The notes under the pieces are model-generated. The model made no database searches. It saw only the letters and a list, made by a program, of their open reading frames with translations, and was not told the DNA's origin. DNA of 64,000 nt from JAKAWQ01 sp035509315. GTDB taxonomy: Bacteria; Pseudomonadota; Alphaproteobacteria; Acetobacterales; Acetobacteraceae. The stretch's first letter is position 1. Every line of letters begins with the position of its first letter. The position numbers and the translations under genes were made by a program. The stretch lies in NCBI GenBank assembly GCA_035509315.1, contig DATJLS010000019.1, positions 5,412-69,411 on the forward strand. The letters run 5' to 3'. Positions 36,100 to 44,977 of this stretch are shown here, in pieces.

Positions 36100-37461
36100 A
36101 TGACCGCGCGGGTTCTGGTGGTCGGGAACGCGGCCGATCATGCGAAGCTCCTCCAAGCCCGGCTGGCGGCTGAATATTATCAGATGGCAAACGTCCCAAC
36201 CGGGATCGAGGCGCTCAGGCTGACCGGCGAGTGGCATCCGGACATCATTTTGCTCGGCGCGATGCCGTCCGGAATGGACGGGTTTGAAGTCTGCCGGAGG
36301 CTTAAGGCTGATCCGGCGATGAGCAATATCCCCGTGGTCATGATCCTATCCCGCAGCAAGACTGCGGAAAGGATGCACGGCCTCGAGGCAGGCGCCGACG
36401 ACTTCCTGAACGAGCCGATCGAGTTCGACACATTGCTCGCACGCCTGCGTGGCCTGGTGCGTCTCAGACGCCTGCTCGATGAGTGGCAAATGCGCGCGAA
36501 GACGGCCCGTCTGCTCGGCCTCACGGGCGGGTCTGAGGAACCTCCGACAACCACCGGCACGCGGGTGCTGGTGGTGAGCGATCAGGAATTCGAGGCGCGG
36601 AACCTTGCCGCGTGCCTCGCGCGTGAAGGACTCATTTCCACCATCGCCCGCAACGAGGTGGAGATGCAGGCGGCGACCGCGATGAGCGGCTTCGACCTCA
36701 TCGTCCTCAACCCCCCGCTTGCCGACGGCGTTTCTCGCGACTTGGCCTCGCGCCTCAGGGCGAGCGAGCGGACCCAGGACATCCCGCTGCTGCTGTTGGC
36801 CGACCCCGACGAGGGTGTCGCGCGCGGTTTCGACCTCGGCGCGAATGATTGGCTGCTGCGGCCGGTCGAGGGGAGCGAGCTCCGGGCTCGCGCCCGGAAC
36901 CAGATCCGACGCAGGCTCTATCAGCGGCGCTTGCGCGCGGGCCTCGATCAGGCGCTGGCGCTTGTCCTTAGCGATCCGCTTACGGGCCTCTATAACCAGC
37001 GCTATATTTTGCACCATCTGCGCAACCTGCTGGAGGCCGCGCCCGGCCGCAGCCTTGCCGTGCTGATGATCGATGTCGATCACTTCAAGCGCATCAACGA
37101 CAATTATGGGCACCTGACGGGAGACCGGGCGCTCAAGGTCGTGGCGGAAACGCTACGTGCGAATCTGCGCGTCTTCGACACGCTCGCCCGCTATGGCGGC
37201 GAGGAGTTCGTGGTGGTGATGCCGGGCGCCAGCCTCGGCGAGGCAACCGGGGCCGGCGAGCGGCTGCGCGACGCGGTGGCAGAGATGCGCTTCCAGCCCC
37301 ATGGGCGGGGCCGGCCCCACCGAATCACGGTCAGCATCGGCGTGGCGGCAAACTTGGACCTCTCCGCCACCCCGGAGATGCTGCTCGAAGTGGCGGACCG
37401 GGCGCTCTCCTGCGCCAAGCGCGGCGGCCGCAACCGCGTGGAGGTGGCCCGTGCCGACTGA
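36100..37461 (+). CDS. pleD: PleD-like diguanylate cyclase with a degenerate first receiver domain
   Basis: A 453-residue protein with the PleD layout REC-REC-GGDEF. The GGDEF domain looks active: GGEEF at 366-370, DVDHFKRIND, and an inhibitory c-di-GMP I-site RVFD at 357-360. The first receiver aligns with Caulobacter PleD almost without gaps but lacks its key residues: the acidic pair D9-D10 is G-N, the phosphoacceptor D53 is G53 (IILLGAMPSGMDG), and the lysine of the KPI motif is E. The second receiver is degenerate, as in all PleD. Activation by phosphorylation therefore seems unlikely. The start is the ATG at 36100. Confidence 0.88.
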   Translation: MTARVLVVGNAADHAKLLQARLAAEYYQMANVPTGIEALRLTGEWHPDIILLGAMPSGMDGFEVCRRLKADPAMSNIPVVMILSRSKTAERMHGLEAGADDFLNEPIEFDTLLARLRGLVRLRRLLDEWQMRAKTARLLGLTGGSEEPPTTTGTRVLVVSDQEFEARNLAACLAREGLISTIARNEVEMQAATAMSGFDLIVLNPPLADGVSRDLASRLRASERTQDIPLLLLADPDEGVARGFDLGANDWLLRPVEGSELRARARNQIRRRLYQRRLRAGLDQALALVLSDPLTGLYNQRYILHHLRNLLEAAPGRSLAVLMIDVDHFKRINDNYGHLTGDRALKVVAETLRANLRVFDTLARYGGEEFVVVMPGASLGEATGAGERLRDAVAEMRFQPHGRGRPHRITVSIGVAANLDLSATPEMLLEVADRALSCAKRGGRNRVEVARAD

Positions 37462-37586
37462 TCGCAGGCACATTGCCGGCAATCCTGCTGCGAATGGGCA
37501 ATGACTGTGGCAATGAAATTATCTGCGGCCACGCTGACACGCGAGAATCTGTCGAAGCGCACTGTCAAGAGAGGGGTGCGCCAAAG

Positions 37587-37609
37587 GATTAACTTAATTT
37601 CGGTTAATC
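37587..37609. promoter_or_regulatory. Perfect 7-bp inverted repeat upstream of pdhA
   Basis: GATTAAC (37587-37593) and GTTAATC (37603-37609) form a perfect inverted repeat with a 9-base spacer in an AT-rich island 110 bases before the pdhA ATG. It may be an operator for a dimeric regulator. The regulator is unknown. Confidence 0.35.
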
Positions 37610-37719
37610 TCAACCACGGCATTGCAACAAAATGATTTCCGAGCCCCCGCACCTTGTTGAAAGAAGGGGTGGAAGCTAGTTTCCGCGGCAGTCCGGTGCG
37701 ATGTCGGGGAGGGTACGGA

Positions 37720-38730
37720 ATGGCGCAGGCAATCGATGGCCGGAAACGGACCAGGCCCCGTGAACTCGCGCTCTCGCGCGAGCAGCTCCTCAAGGCCTAT
37801 CGGGACATGCTGCTGATCCGCCGCTTCGAGGAGAAGGCGGGACAGCTCTACGGCATGGGGCTGATCGGCGGTTTCTGCCACCTCTATATCGGCCAGGAAG
37901 CCGTGGTGGTGGGCATTCTCGACGCCATTTCCGAGGGTGATCTCGTGATCACCTCGTATCGTGATCATGGCCACATGCTCGCCACGGGAATGGATCCGCG
38001 CGGCGTGATGGCCGAGCTCACGGGCCGCCACGCTGGTTACTCGCACGGCAAGGGCGGCTCGATGCACATGTTCAGCAAGGAGCGCAATTTCTTTGGCGGC
38101 CACGGCATTGTCGGCTCCCAGGTGAGCCTTGGCACGGGGCTTGCCTTCAGCAACTGGTACCGTGGCAATGATCGCGTTGCTCTCACCTTCTTCGGTGAAG
38201 GCGCCGCCAACCAGGGCCAAGTGTACGAGAGCTTCAACATGGCCGCGTTGTTCAAGCTGCCGGTCATCTATGTGATCGAGAATAACAAGTACAGCATGGG
38301 CACCAGCGTCGATCGCGCAACCACCTCGAAGGATCTGTCGCGCAACGGCGCCCCCTGGGGCATTCCCGGCGCGCAGGTGGACGGGATGGACGTAGTCGCA
38401 GTCAAGGAAGCGGCGGATATCGCGGTCGCGCATTGCCGTGCCGGCAAGGGACCGTACCTGCTGGAAGTGAAGACCTACCGCTATCGCGGCCATTCCATGT
38501 CGGACCCCGCGCGATACCGCACGCGCGAGGAGGTGCAGCAGATGCGCACTGAGCATGACTGCATCGAGGGGGTGCGGGCAAAGCTGCTGGCTCTCGATTT
38601 CGACGAGGCATCGCTCAAGGAGATCGATGACGAGGTGAAAAAGATCGTCCAGGATGCCGCGGATTTCGCTCAGGCCAGCCCCGAGCCCGATCCTTCCGAA
38701 CTCTATACGGACGTTCTTTTGGAGGCATGA
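37720..38730 (+). CDS. pdhA: Pyruvate dehydrogenase E1 component, alpha subunit
   Basis: Thiamine-dependent subunit that decarboxylates pyruvate. The 336 residues include the ThDP-binding GEGAANQGQVYESFN and NNKYSMGTS, the phosphorylation-loop-like YRGHSMSDPA and the N-terminal LLIRRFEEKAGQLYG. The ATG at 37720 follows GGGGAGGGT. It heads the PDH operon; pdhB starts five bases after its stop. Confidence 0.95.
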   Translation: MAQAIDGRKRTRPRELALSREQLLKAYRDMLLIRRFEEKAGQLYGMGLIGGFCHLYIGQEAVVVGILDAISEGDLVITSYRDHGHMLATGMDPRGVMAELTGRHAGYSHGKGGSMHMFSKERNFFGGHGIVGSQVSLGTGLAFSNWYRGNDRVALTFFGEGAANQGQVYESFNMAALFKLPVIYVIENNKYSMGTSVDRATTSKDLSRNGAPWGIPGAQVDGMDVVAVKEAADIAVAHCRAGKGPYLLEVKTYRYRGHSMSDPARYRTREEVQQMRTEHDCIEGVRAKLLALDFDEASLKEIDDEVKKIVQDAADFAQASPEPDPSELYTDVLLEA

Positions 38731-38734
38731 GGCC

Positions 38735-40111
38735 ATGAGCACACAAATCCTCATGCCCGCTCTTTCCCCGACGATGACGGAAGGCAAGCTCGCACGCTGG
38801 CTCAAGGGCGTCGGCGATCCAATCAAGTCGGGCGACGTGATCGCCGAGATCGAGACCGATAAGGCGACCATGGAAGTCGAGGCGGTGGACGAAGGTCGCA
38901 TCGCCCAGATCCTGGTTCCGGAGGGCACCGAGGGGGTCGCCGTGAACACGCCGATCGCCGTGCTCGCCGGAGATGGCGAAGCCGCACCGCCGAGCGCTCC
39001 GGCCCCCAAGGCGGACACGCCAAAGATGGATGCCCTCAAGCCCGAGGCACCCGCCGCGCGGGCGCCCGTCCCCGCATCGCCCGCGCCCGCGCCCGCGCCG
39101 CCTCTCGCGCCGGCGGCGGAGAAGGATTGGGGGGAGGTGAAGCACATCACCGTGCGCGAGGCCCTGCGGGAGGCGATGGTGGCGGAAATGCGCGCCGACG
39201 ATCGCGTCTTCCTGCTTGGCGAGGAAGTCGCGCAGTACCAGGGCGCCTACAAGATCAGCCAGGGCATGCTCGATGAATTCGGCCCCCGCCGCATCATCGA
39301 CACGCCGATCACCGAGCACGGCTTCACCGGGCTCGCCGTCGGCGCCGCGCTCAACGGCCTGCGTCCGATCGTCGAATACATGACGTTCAATTTCGCCATG
39401 CAGGCGATGGACCAGATCATCAATTCCGCCGCCAAGACCCTCTACATGTCGGGCGGACAAATGGGATGCCCGATCGTCTTTCGCGGACCGAACGGGGCGG
39501 CGGCGCGCGTCGCCGCGCAGCACAGCCAGTGCTACGCCTCCTGGTACGCGCACGTCCCGGGGCTCAAGGTCGTGGCTCCCTGGTCTGCGGCGGACGCGAA
39601 AGGCTTGCTCCGGGCCGCGATCCGCGATCCCAACCCGGTCATCGTGCTCGAGAACGAGATCCTCTACGGCCACAGCTTCGACTGCCCGACCGCCGAGGAT
39701 TTCATCCTCCCGCTCGGCAAGGCCAAGATCGAGCGGGCGGGCGATCACGTCACCATCGTCGCCTTCAGCATCATGGTCGGTGTGGCCATGGCGGCGGCGG
39801 AGACACTGGCGGCGAGCGGGATCGAGGCCGAGGTCATCAATCTTCGCACGCTCCGCCCGCTCGATATCGGCACCATTGTCGAGAGCGTGAAGCGCACCAA
39901 TCGCCTGGTGACGGTCGAGGAGGGCTGGCCCTATGCCGGCATCGGCGCCGAGGTGGCGATGCAGGTGATCGAGAACGCGTTCGACTGGCTCGACGCCCCG
40001 CCGGCACGCATCCATGGCGTGGATGTGCCGTTGCCCTATGCGGCCAATCTCGAAAAACTCGCCCTCCCGCAACCCGACTGGGTTGTCGAGGCGGTGCGGA
40101 AGATCGTCTGA
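38735..40111 (+). CDS. pdhB: Pyruvate dehydrogenase E1 beta subunit with N-terminal lipoyl domain
   Basis: A 458-residue fusion. Residues 1-80 are a lipoyl domain with the lipoylation site ETDKATMEVE, followed by a Pro/Ala-rich linker and the E1 beta transketolase-type domain starting near residue 135 (ITVREALREAM). The lipoyl domain is close to that of the following pdhC. Lipoylated E1 beta is a known alphaproteobacterial variant. The ATG at 38735 begins the lipoyl domain. Confidence 0.95.
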   Translation: MSTQILMPALSPTMTEGKLARWLKGVGDPIKSGDVIAEIETDKATMEVEAVDEGRIAQILVPEGTEGVAVNTPIAVLAGDGEAAPPSAPAPKADTPKMDALKPEAPAARAPVPASPAPAPAPPLAPAAEKDWGEVKHITVREALREAMVAEMRADDRVFLLGEEVAQYQGAYKISQGMLDEFGPRRIIDTPITEHGFTGLAVGAALNGLRPIVEYMTFNFAMQAMDQIINSAAKTLYMSGGQMGCPIVFRGPNGAAARVAAQHSQCYASWYAHVPGLKVVAPWSAADAKGLLRAAIRDPNPVIVLENEILYGHSFDCPTAEDFILPLGKAKIERAGDHVTIVAFSIMVGVAMAAAETLAASGIEAEVINLRTLRPLDIGTIVESVKRTNRLVTVEEGWPYAGIGAEVAMQVIENAFDWLDAPPARIHGVDVPLPYAANLEKLALPQPDWVVEAVRKIV

Positions 40112-40132
40112 GCCGAGGCGGGGGAGCGCACG

Positions 40133-41485
40133 ATGTCCACCAACATCCTAATGCCGGCGCTGAGCCCGACCATGACCGAGGGCACGCTCGCGCGCTGGCT
40201 CAAAAAGGAAGGCGATCCGGTCAAGGCTGGCGACGTGATCGCCGAGATCGAGACCGACAAGGCGACCATGGAGGTCGAAGCCGTCGACGAAGGCGTGCTC
40301 GGCAAGATCATCGTGCCGGACGGCACGGCCGGCGTCGCGGTCAATGCGCCGATCGCGGTCTTGCTGGGCGAGGGCGAGACACTGGCGGATGCACCGGCCC
40401 CGCCGCCAGCCGCATCTTCCGCGCCTTCGCCGTCCCCTGCTCCCGCGCCAGCATCGCCCGCACCCACGGCGGCCGCCCCGCCACAGGCTCCAATTTTGGC
40501 ATCCCCACCAGCCGCACTCCAGAAAGGCAATGGCGCGACCGCGCCCCCGGGCCGCATCTTCGCCTCGCCCCTGGCGCGGCGCATGGCGGCCCAGGCCGGG
40601 CTCGAACTCGCCGCGCTCAAAGGCAGCGGCCCCAACGGGCGGATCGTCCGCACGGATATCGAGGCCGCGTTGGCCCGCGCGCCCGCAACATCCGCCGCAG
40701 CGACGGCGGCCGCTCCCGCTTTGGCCCAAGCCTCTGCGCCGCCCATGGCGGCGAAACCTCCGGCCGCGGCCCCGACACCGATCACCGCCCCGCACCGGCT
40801 GGTGCCGCACACCACTATGCGGCGGGTGATCGCGCGGCGCCTGACCGAGAGCAAGCAGACCATCCCGCATTTCTATCTCTCGACGGATATCGCGCTCGAC
40901 GCCCTGCTCAAGCTGCGCGGAGATCTCAATTCGCGCTCGGCCAAGGAGGGGGCGGGTGCCTTCAAGCTCTCGGTCAACGACCTGATCATCAAGGCCACGG
41001 CGATCACGATGACCCGGGTGCCCCGGGTGAATGCGAGCTACACCGAGGAGGGCATCGCCGAATACGAGGACATCGATATCAGCGTCGCCGTTGCGATCCC
41101 GGACGGGCTCATCACCCCCATCATTCGCCAGGCGGACCGCAAAGGCCTCGCCGCCATCAGCAATGAAATGAAGGATCTCATCAGCCGGGCGAAAGCGGGC
41201 AAGCTCAAGCCGGAGGAATTCCAGGGCGGCGGCTTCTCGATCTCCAATCTCGGGATGTATGGCGTGCGGGAGTTCACTGCCGTGATCAACCCACCCCAGG
41301 GCGCGATCCTCGCGGTCGGCGCCGGCGAGCAGCGGCCCGTGGTGAAGGACGGCGCGCTTGCCATCGCGACGATGATGACCTGTACGCTTTCGGTCGATCA
41401 CCGCGTGATCGATGGCGCGCTCGGCGCGGAGTGGCTCTCTGCTTTCAAGGCGATCCTCGAAGATCCGCTGAGCTTGATGCTGTGA
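40133..41485 (+). CDS. pdhC: Dihydrolipoamide acetyltransferase (E2 of pyruvate dehydrogenase)
   Basis: The 450-residue core enzyme transfers the acetyl group to CoA. It shows one lipoyl domain (ETDKATMEVE), a long Pro/Ala linker, a peripheral-subunit-binding domain (ASPLARRMAAQAG near residue 145) and the catalytic domain ending in the HxxxDG motif (SVDHRVIDGALG). Its last bases overlap the GTG of the acetyltransferase gene (GTGA). Confidence 0.96.
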   Translation: MSTNILMPALSPTMTEGTLARWLKKEGDPVKAGDVIAEIETDKATMEVEAVDEGVLGKIIVPDGTAGVAVNAPIAVLLGEGETLADAPAPPPAASSAPSPSPAPAPASPAPTAAAPPQAPILASPPAALQKGNGATAPPGRIFASPLARRMAAQAGLELAALKGSGPNGRIVRTDIEAALARAPATSAAATAAAPALAQASAPPMAAKPPAAAPTPITAPHRLVPHTTMRRVIARRLTESKQTIPHFYLSTDIALDALLKLRGDLNSRSAKEGAGAFKLSVNDLIIKATAITMTRVPRVNASYTEEGIAEYEDIDISVAVAIPDGLITPIIRQADRKGLAAISNEMKDLISRAKAGKLKPEEFQGGGFSISNLGMYGVREFTAVINPPQGAILAVGAGEQRPVVKDGALAIATMMTCTLSVDHRVIDGALGAEWLSAFKAILEDPLSLML

Positions 41486-42006
41486 GCGAGACCGGGTTCT
41501 CGCTGCGCCCGGCAAGACCCGCGGATGTGCCGGCGCTGCTCCGGCTCATCCGCGCGCTTGCCGATTATGAACGGCTCCTGCATGAGGTGCGCACGAGCGA
41601 ATCGGATCTTGAAACAGCGCTCTTCGGGAGCAAACCGCGGGCCTCGGCGCTGATCGCTGAAAACGCGGGCGAGGCCATCGGCTTTGCCCTGTGGTTTTAT
41701 ACGTTCAGCACCTTCACCGGCCGCGCTGGTCTTTATCTCGAAGATATCTATGTCCTGCCCGAGCATCGCGGACAGGGGGTCGGGCGCGCGATCTTTCGTT
41801 ATCTCGCGTCCCAGGCGCTCGCGGAAGGCTGCCCGCGCCTCGAATGGGCGGTGCTCGACTGGAACACACCGGCACTCGGCTTCTATGCCAGGCTCGGTGC
41901 CCAGCCGATGGAGGAATGGACGGTGCAGCGGCTGAGCGGGCCCGCGCTCGCGGCGCTGGCCGCCGAAGACGGAGGCAAATCATGGCCGAGACATCCTTCG
42001 ACCTGA
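41482..42006 (+). CDS. GNAT acetyltransferase, spermidine/diamine acetyltransferase-like
   Basis: A 174-residue GCN5-type acetyltransferase. The acetyl-CoA loop is visible in LPEHRGQGVGRAIF near residue 93, preceded by YLEDIYV and followed by AVLDWNTPALGFYARLGA, a pattern typical of SSAT-like enzymes that acetylate diamines or thialysine. The gene overlaps pdhC by four bases (GTG start) and lpd by 25 bases, so it is translated within the PDH operon. A link to acetyl-CoA supply or to acetylation of a PDH-related target is inference. Confidence 0.82.
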   Translation: MSETGFSLRPARPADVPALLRLIRALADYERLLHEVRTSESDLETALFGSKPRASALIAENAGEAIGFALWFYTFSTFTGRAGLYLEDIYVLPEHRGQGVGRAIFRYLASQALAEGCPRLEWAVLDWNTPALGFYARLGAQPMEEWTVQRLSGPALAALAAEDGGKSWPRHPST

Positions 42007-43382
42007 TCGTGCTCGGCGCCGGGCCGGGAGGCTATGTCGCGGCCATCCGCGCCGCCCAGCTCGGGATGAGGACAGCGGTGGTCGAACGCGAGCATCTCGG
42101 CGGAATCTGCCTCAATTGGGGCTGCATCCCCACCAAGGCACTCCTGCGCACAAGCGAGATCAACCACATCCTGCACCATCTCGGTGACTTCGGCTTCGCC
42201 GCGGAGAATCCGCGCTTCGATCTCGAGAAGGTGGTGAAACGCTCGCGCGCGGTCGCCAAGCAGCTAGCCTCCGGCGTCGGCTATCTCCTCAAGAAGAACA
42301 AGGTCACGGTCTTCGACGCGGCCGGAAAGCTCGCCGGCAAAGGTCGGCTGGAGCTCGCGAAGAACGGCACGGCTCTGCCGCCGATCACCGCCTCGCACAT
42401 CGTGCTGGCGACCGGGGCACGGGCGCGCGAGCTCCCGGGGATCGAGGCGGACGGCAAGCTGATCTGGACCTACAAGCAGGCGATGGTGCCGCCGGTGATG
42501 CCGAAATCCCTGCTGGTGATCGGGTCGGGGGCGATCGGCGTCGAGTTCGCGAGCTTCTACCATGACATGGGCGCCAAGGTGACCGTGGTGGAAGTCCTGG
42601 ACAGAATTCTGCCGGTGGAGGACGAAGAGATCAGCGCCTTCGCCCGCAAATCCTTCGAGAAGCAGGGGATCGAGATCATCACCGGCGCCTCGGTCAGCGC
42701 CGTGCGCAAGGGTACGGACAACGTCACGGCGGTCATCGCGGGCGGCGGGGAGAAGCGGGAGATCACGGTCGATCGGGTGATCTCGGCGATCGGCATCGTC
42801 GGCAATGTCGAAGGGATCGGCCTCGAGGGAACCGGCGTCAAGGTCGAGCGCACCCATGTCGTCATCGACGCGTTCTGCCGCACCGGGGAGCCCGGTGTTT
42901 ATGCCATCGGCGATCTCGTCGGGCCGCCCTGGCTCGCCCACAAGGCGAGCCATGAGGGGGTACTCTGTGTCGAGAAGATCGCCGGGCTGAACGACGTCCA
43001 CCCGCTCGATGCCACCAATGTCCCCGGTTGCACCTATTGCCGCCCCCAGGTTGCCTCGGTCGGCCTGACCGAGGCCGAAGCGAAGCGCCGCGGCCATCAG
43101 GTGCGCATCGGGCATTTCCCCTTCATCGGCAACGGCAAGGCGATCGCCCTCGGCGAGCCGGAAGGGATGGTCAAGACCGTCTTCGATTTGAAAACAGGCG
43201 AGCTGCTTGGCGCCCACATGGTAGGCGCGGAGGTAACGGAGCTGATCCAGGGCTTCGCCATCGCACGGACGCTCGAAAGCACCGAAGCGGAGCTGATGGA
43301 GACCATCTTCCCTCACCCGACCGTGAGTGAGACCATGCACGAGGCGGTGCTGGACGCCTATGGACGGGCCATTCACTTCTGA
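41982..43382 (+). CDS. lpd: Dihydrolipoamide dehydrogenase (E3)
   Basis: Flavoprotein that reoxidises the lipoyl groups of E2 and lipoyl-E1 beta. The 466 residues include the FAD motif GAGPGGYVAA, the redox-active disulfide in CLNWGC, the NAD-binding GSGAIGVEFA and the C-terminal dimer-interface His-Glu region (FPHPTVSETMHEA). The ATG at 41982 lies inside the end of the GNAT gene. Confidence 0.95.
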   Translation: MAETSFDLIVLGAGPGGYVAAIRAAQLGMRTAVVEREHLGGICLNWGCIPTKALLRTSEINHILHHLGDFGFAAENPRFDLEKVVKRSRAVAKQLASGVGYLLKKNKVTVFDAAGKLAGKGRLELAKNGTALPPITASHIVLATGARARELPGIEADGKLIWTYKQAMVPPVMPKSLLVIGSGAIGVEFASFYHDMGAKVTVVEVLDRILPVEDEEISAFARKSFEKQGIEIITGASVSAVRKGTDNVTAVIAGGGEKREITVDRVISAIGIVGNVEGIGLEGTGVKVERTHVVIDAFCRTGEPGVYAIGDLVGPPWLAHKASHEGVLCVEKIAGLNDVHPLDATNVPGCTYCRPQVASVGLTEAEAKRRGHQVRIGHFPFIGNGKAIALGEPEGMVKTVFDLKTGELLGAHMVGAEVTELIQGFAIARTLESTEAELMETIFPHPTVSETMHEAVLDAYGRAIHF

Positions 43383-43492
43383 TGGTGCAGACGCGCGCTT
43401 GACGGCCCCCGCCGCGCCCGCCACTTCTTGTTCCCCGGGGGCCCCAATGGGGCCGCACGGGAAGCTGCTGTGAGATCGCGCGAGATGAGGGG

Positions 43493-44464
43493 ATGAGCAC
43501 GCGCATCGTCATCGACCATCGGGCAGAGGGGGTGGTCCTGCGCCATCCGGAGAAGGCGCACCGTCCCGACAACCCAATCCAGCGCAAGCCGCCCTGGATC
43601 CGCGTCAAGGCGCCGACCCACCCCGTCTATCACGAGACCCATCGGCTGATGCGGGAGAATCGTCTCGTCACGGTCTGCGAAGAGGCCGCCTGCCCGAACA
43701 TCGGCGAATGCTGGGCCCACCGGCACGCGACGATGATGATCATGGGCGATATCTGCACGCGCGCCTGCGGCTTCTGCAATGTCGCGACCGGCCTGCCCCG
43801 ATCGCTCGATGCCGATGAGCCCGCGCGCGTCGCCGATGCGGTCGCCAGGCTCGGCCTCCGGCATGTCGTGATCACTTCGGTCGATCGCGACGATCTCGCC
43901 GATGGCGGTGCAGGCCATTTCGCCGCCGTCATCCGGGCATTGCGTGAGGCAGCGCCCACGACCTCAATTGAGGTGTTGACGCCCGATTTCCTGCGCAAGC
44001 CCGGCGCGCTCGAGTGCGTTGTCGAGGCACGCCCGGATGTCTTCAACCACAATCTCGAGACTGTTCCGCGCCTCTACCCGACAATCCGGCCCGGCGCGCG
44101 CTATTATCAATCGCTCCGCCTGCTTGATCGGGCGAAGCTGCTCGATCCGGCCATTTTCACGAAATCGGGCCTGATGGCGGGCCTCGGTGAGGAAAAGGCG
44201 GAGATCCTCCAGGTGATGGATGATCTCCGCATCGCCGGTGTCGATTTCCTCACCATCGGCCAATATCTGCAACCAACCATAAAGCATGCTGCGGTGGCGC
44301 GCTTCGTGCCACCCGAGGAGTTCGCCGAATATGCGGCACTCGCGCGCGGCAAAGGCTTCCTTCTCGTCAGCGCCTCGCCGCTCACCCGCAGCTCATACCA
44401 TGCAGACGCCGATTTTGCTTCCCTCAAGGCAGCGCGCGCCAAAGAGCTCGCTCCGGCCCCATAG
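43493..44464 (+). CDS. lipA: Lipoyl synthase
   Basis: A radical SAM enzyme that inserts two sulfurs into octanoylated E2 and lipoyl-E1 beta. The 323-residue protein has the auxiliary cluster cysteines C62, C67 and C73 and the radical SAM CxxxCxxC at C88, C92 and C95. The C-terminal SSYHAD element is present. Position after lpd ties cofactor synthesis to the PDH genes. lipB is not seen in the window. Confidence 0.95.
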   Translation: MSTRIVIDHRAEGVVLRHPEKAHRPDNPIQRKPPWIRVKAPTHPVYHETHRLMRENRLVTVCEEAACPNIGECWAHRHATMMIMGDICTRACGFCNVATGLPRSLDADEPARVADAVARLGLRHVVITSVDRDDLADGGAGHFAAVIRALREAAPTTSIEVLTPDFLRKPGALECVVEARPDVFNHNLETVPRLYPTIRPGARYYQSLRLLDRAKLLDPAIFTKSGLMAGLGEEKAEILQVMDDLRIAGVDFLTIGQYLQPTIKHAAVARFVPPEEFAEYAALARGKGFLLVSASPLTRSSYHADADFASLKAARAKELAPAP

Positions 44465-44469
44465 CGCGA

Positions 44470-44946
44470 ATGCCGACATACGCGGAACGCACCCCGGTTC
44501 CCTATCGGCCTGACCAGCTCTTCGATCTGGTCGCGGATGTAGGGGCATATCCGCGCTTTCTGCCTTGGTGCGTGGGCGCGCGGGTGCGCAGCCGTACCGA
44601 TCGCATGTTGCTCGCCGATCTCACCATCGGCTTCGGCCCCTTCCGCGAAAGCTTCACCAGCCGCGTGACACTCGAACGGCCTCAGCGCATCCGTGTCACC
44701 TACGAGAACGGACCGTTTCGATTCTTGAACAACGAATGGATCTTCGTGCCCGATCCGCACGGCTGCGAAGTCGATTTCTTTGTCGCTTTCGAATTCAGAA
44801 GCCGCCTCCTGCAAAAAGCCGTCGGCGTCGTGTTTGGAGAGGCGGTGCGAAGGATGGTGAATGCCTTCCGCAAGCGCGCGGCTGACATCTATGGGCCACC
44901 GGCCGGGCTCACCGTGTCCGCGCCGCCGAAAATCCTGACGCGCTGA
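44470..44946 (+). CDS. COQ10/RatA-like START-domain protein
   Basis: A 158-residue SRPBCC (polyketide cyclase-like) protein. The conserved DVGAYPRFLPWC near residue 25 and the C-terminal amphipathic FGEAVRRMVNAF helix fit the COQ10/RatA family. Eukaryotic COQ10 binds ubiquinone and E. coli RatA is described as a ribosome-associated toxin; a lipid or quinone role is more likely here, by context with respiratory metabolism. Five bases separate it from lipA. Confidence 0.82.
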   Translation: MPTYAERTPVPYRPDQLFDLVADVGAYPRFLPWCVGARVRSRTDRMLLADLTIGFGPFRESFTSRVTLERPQRIRVTYENGPFRFLNNEWIFVPDPHGCEVDFFVAFEFRSRLLQKAVGVVFGEAVRRMVNAFRKRAADIYGPPAGLTVSAPPKILTR

Positions 44947-44977
44947 CAAGAGCCACCGTTACGAAAGGTACGATGTC

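Noticed and set aside
37589..37607. TTAA pairs before pdhA as a CtrA box
   Set aside because: Spacings between TTAA elements are 1, 6 and 11 bases; CtrA needs seven.
39466..41166. A 566-codon frame in another phase over pdhB and pdhC
   Set aside because: Low-complexity Arg/Gly/His-rich translation; shadow of the PDH genes.
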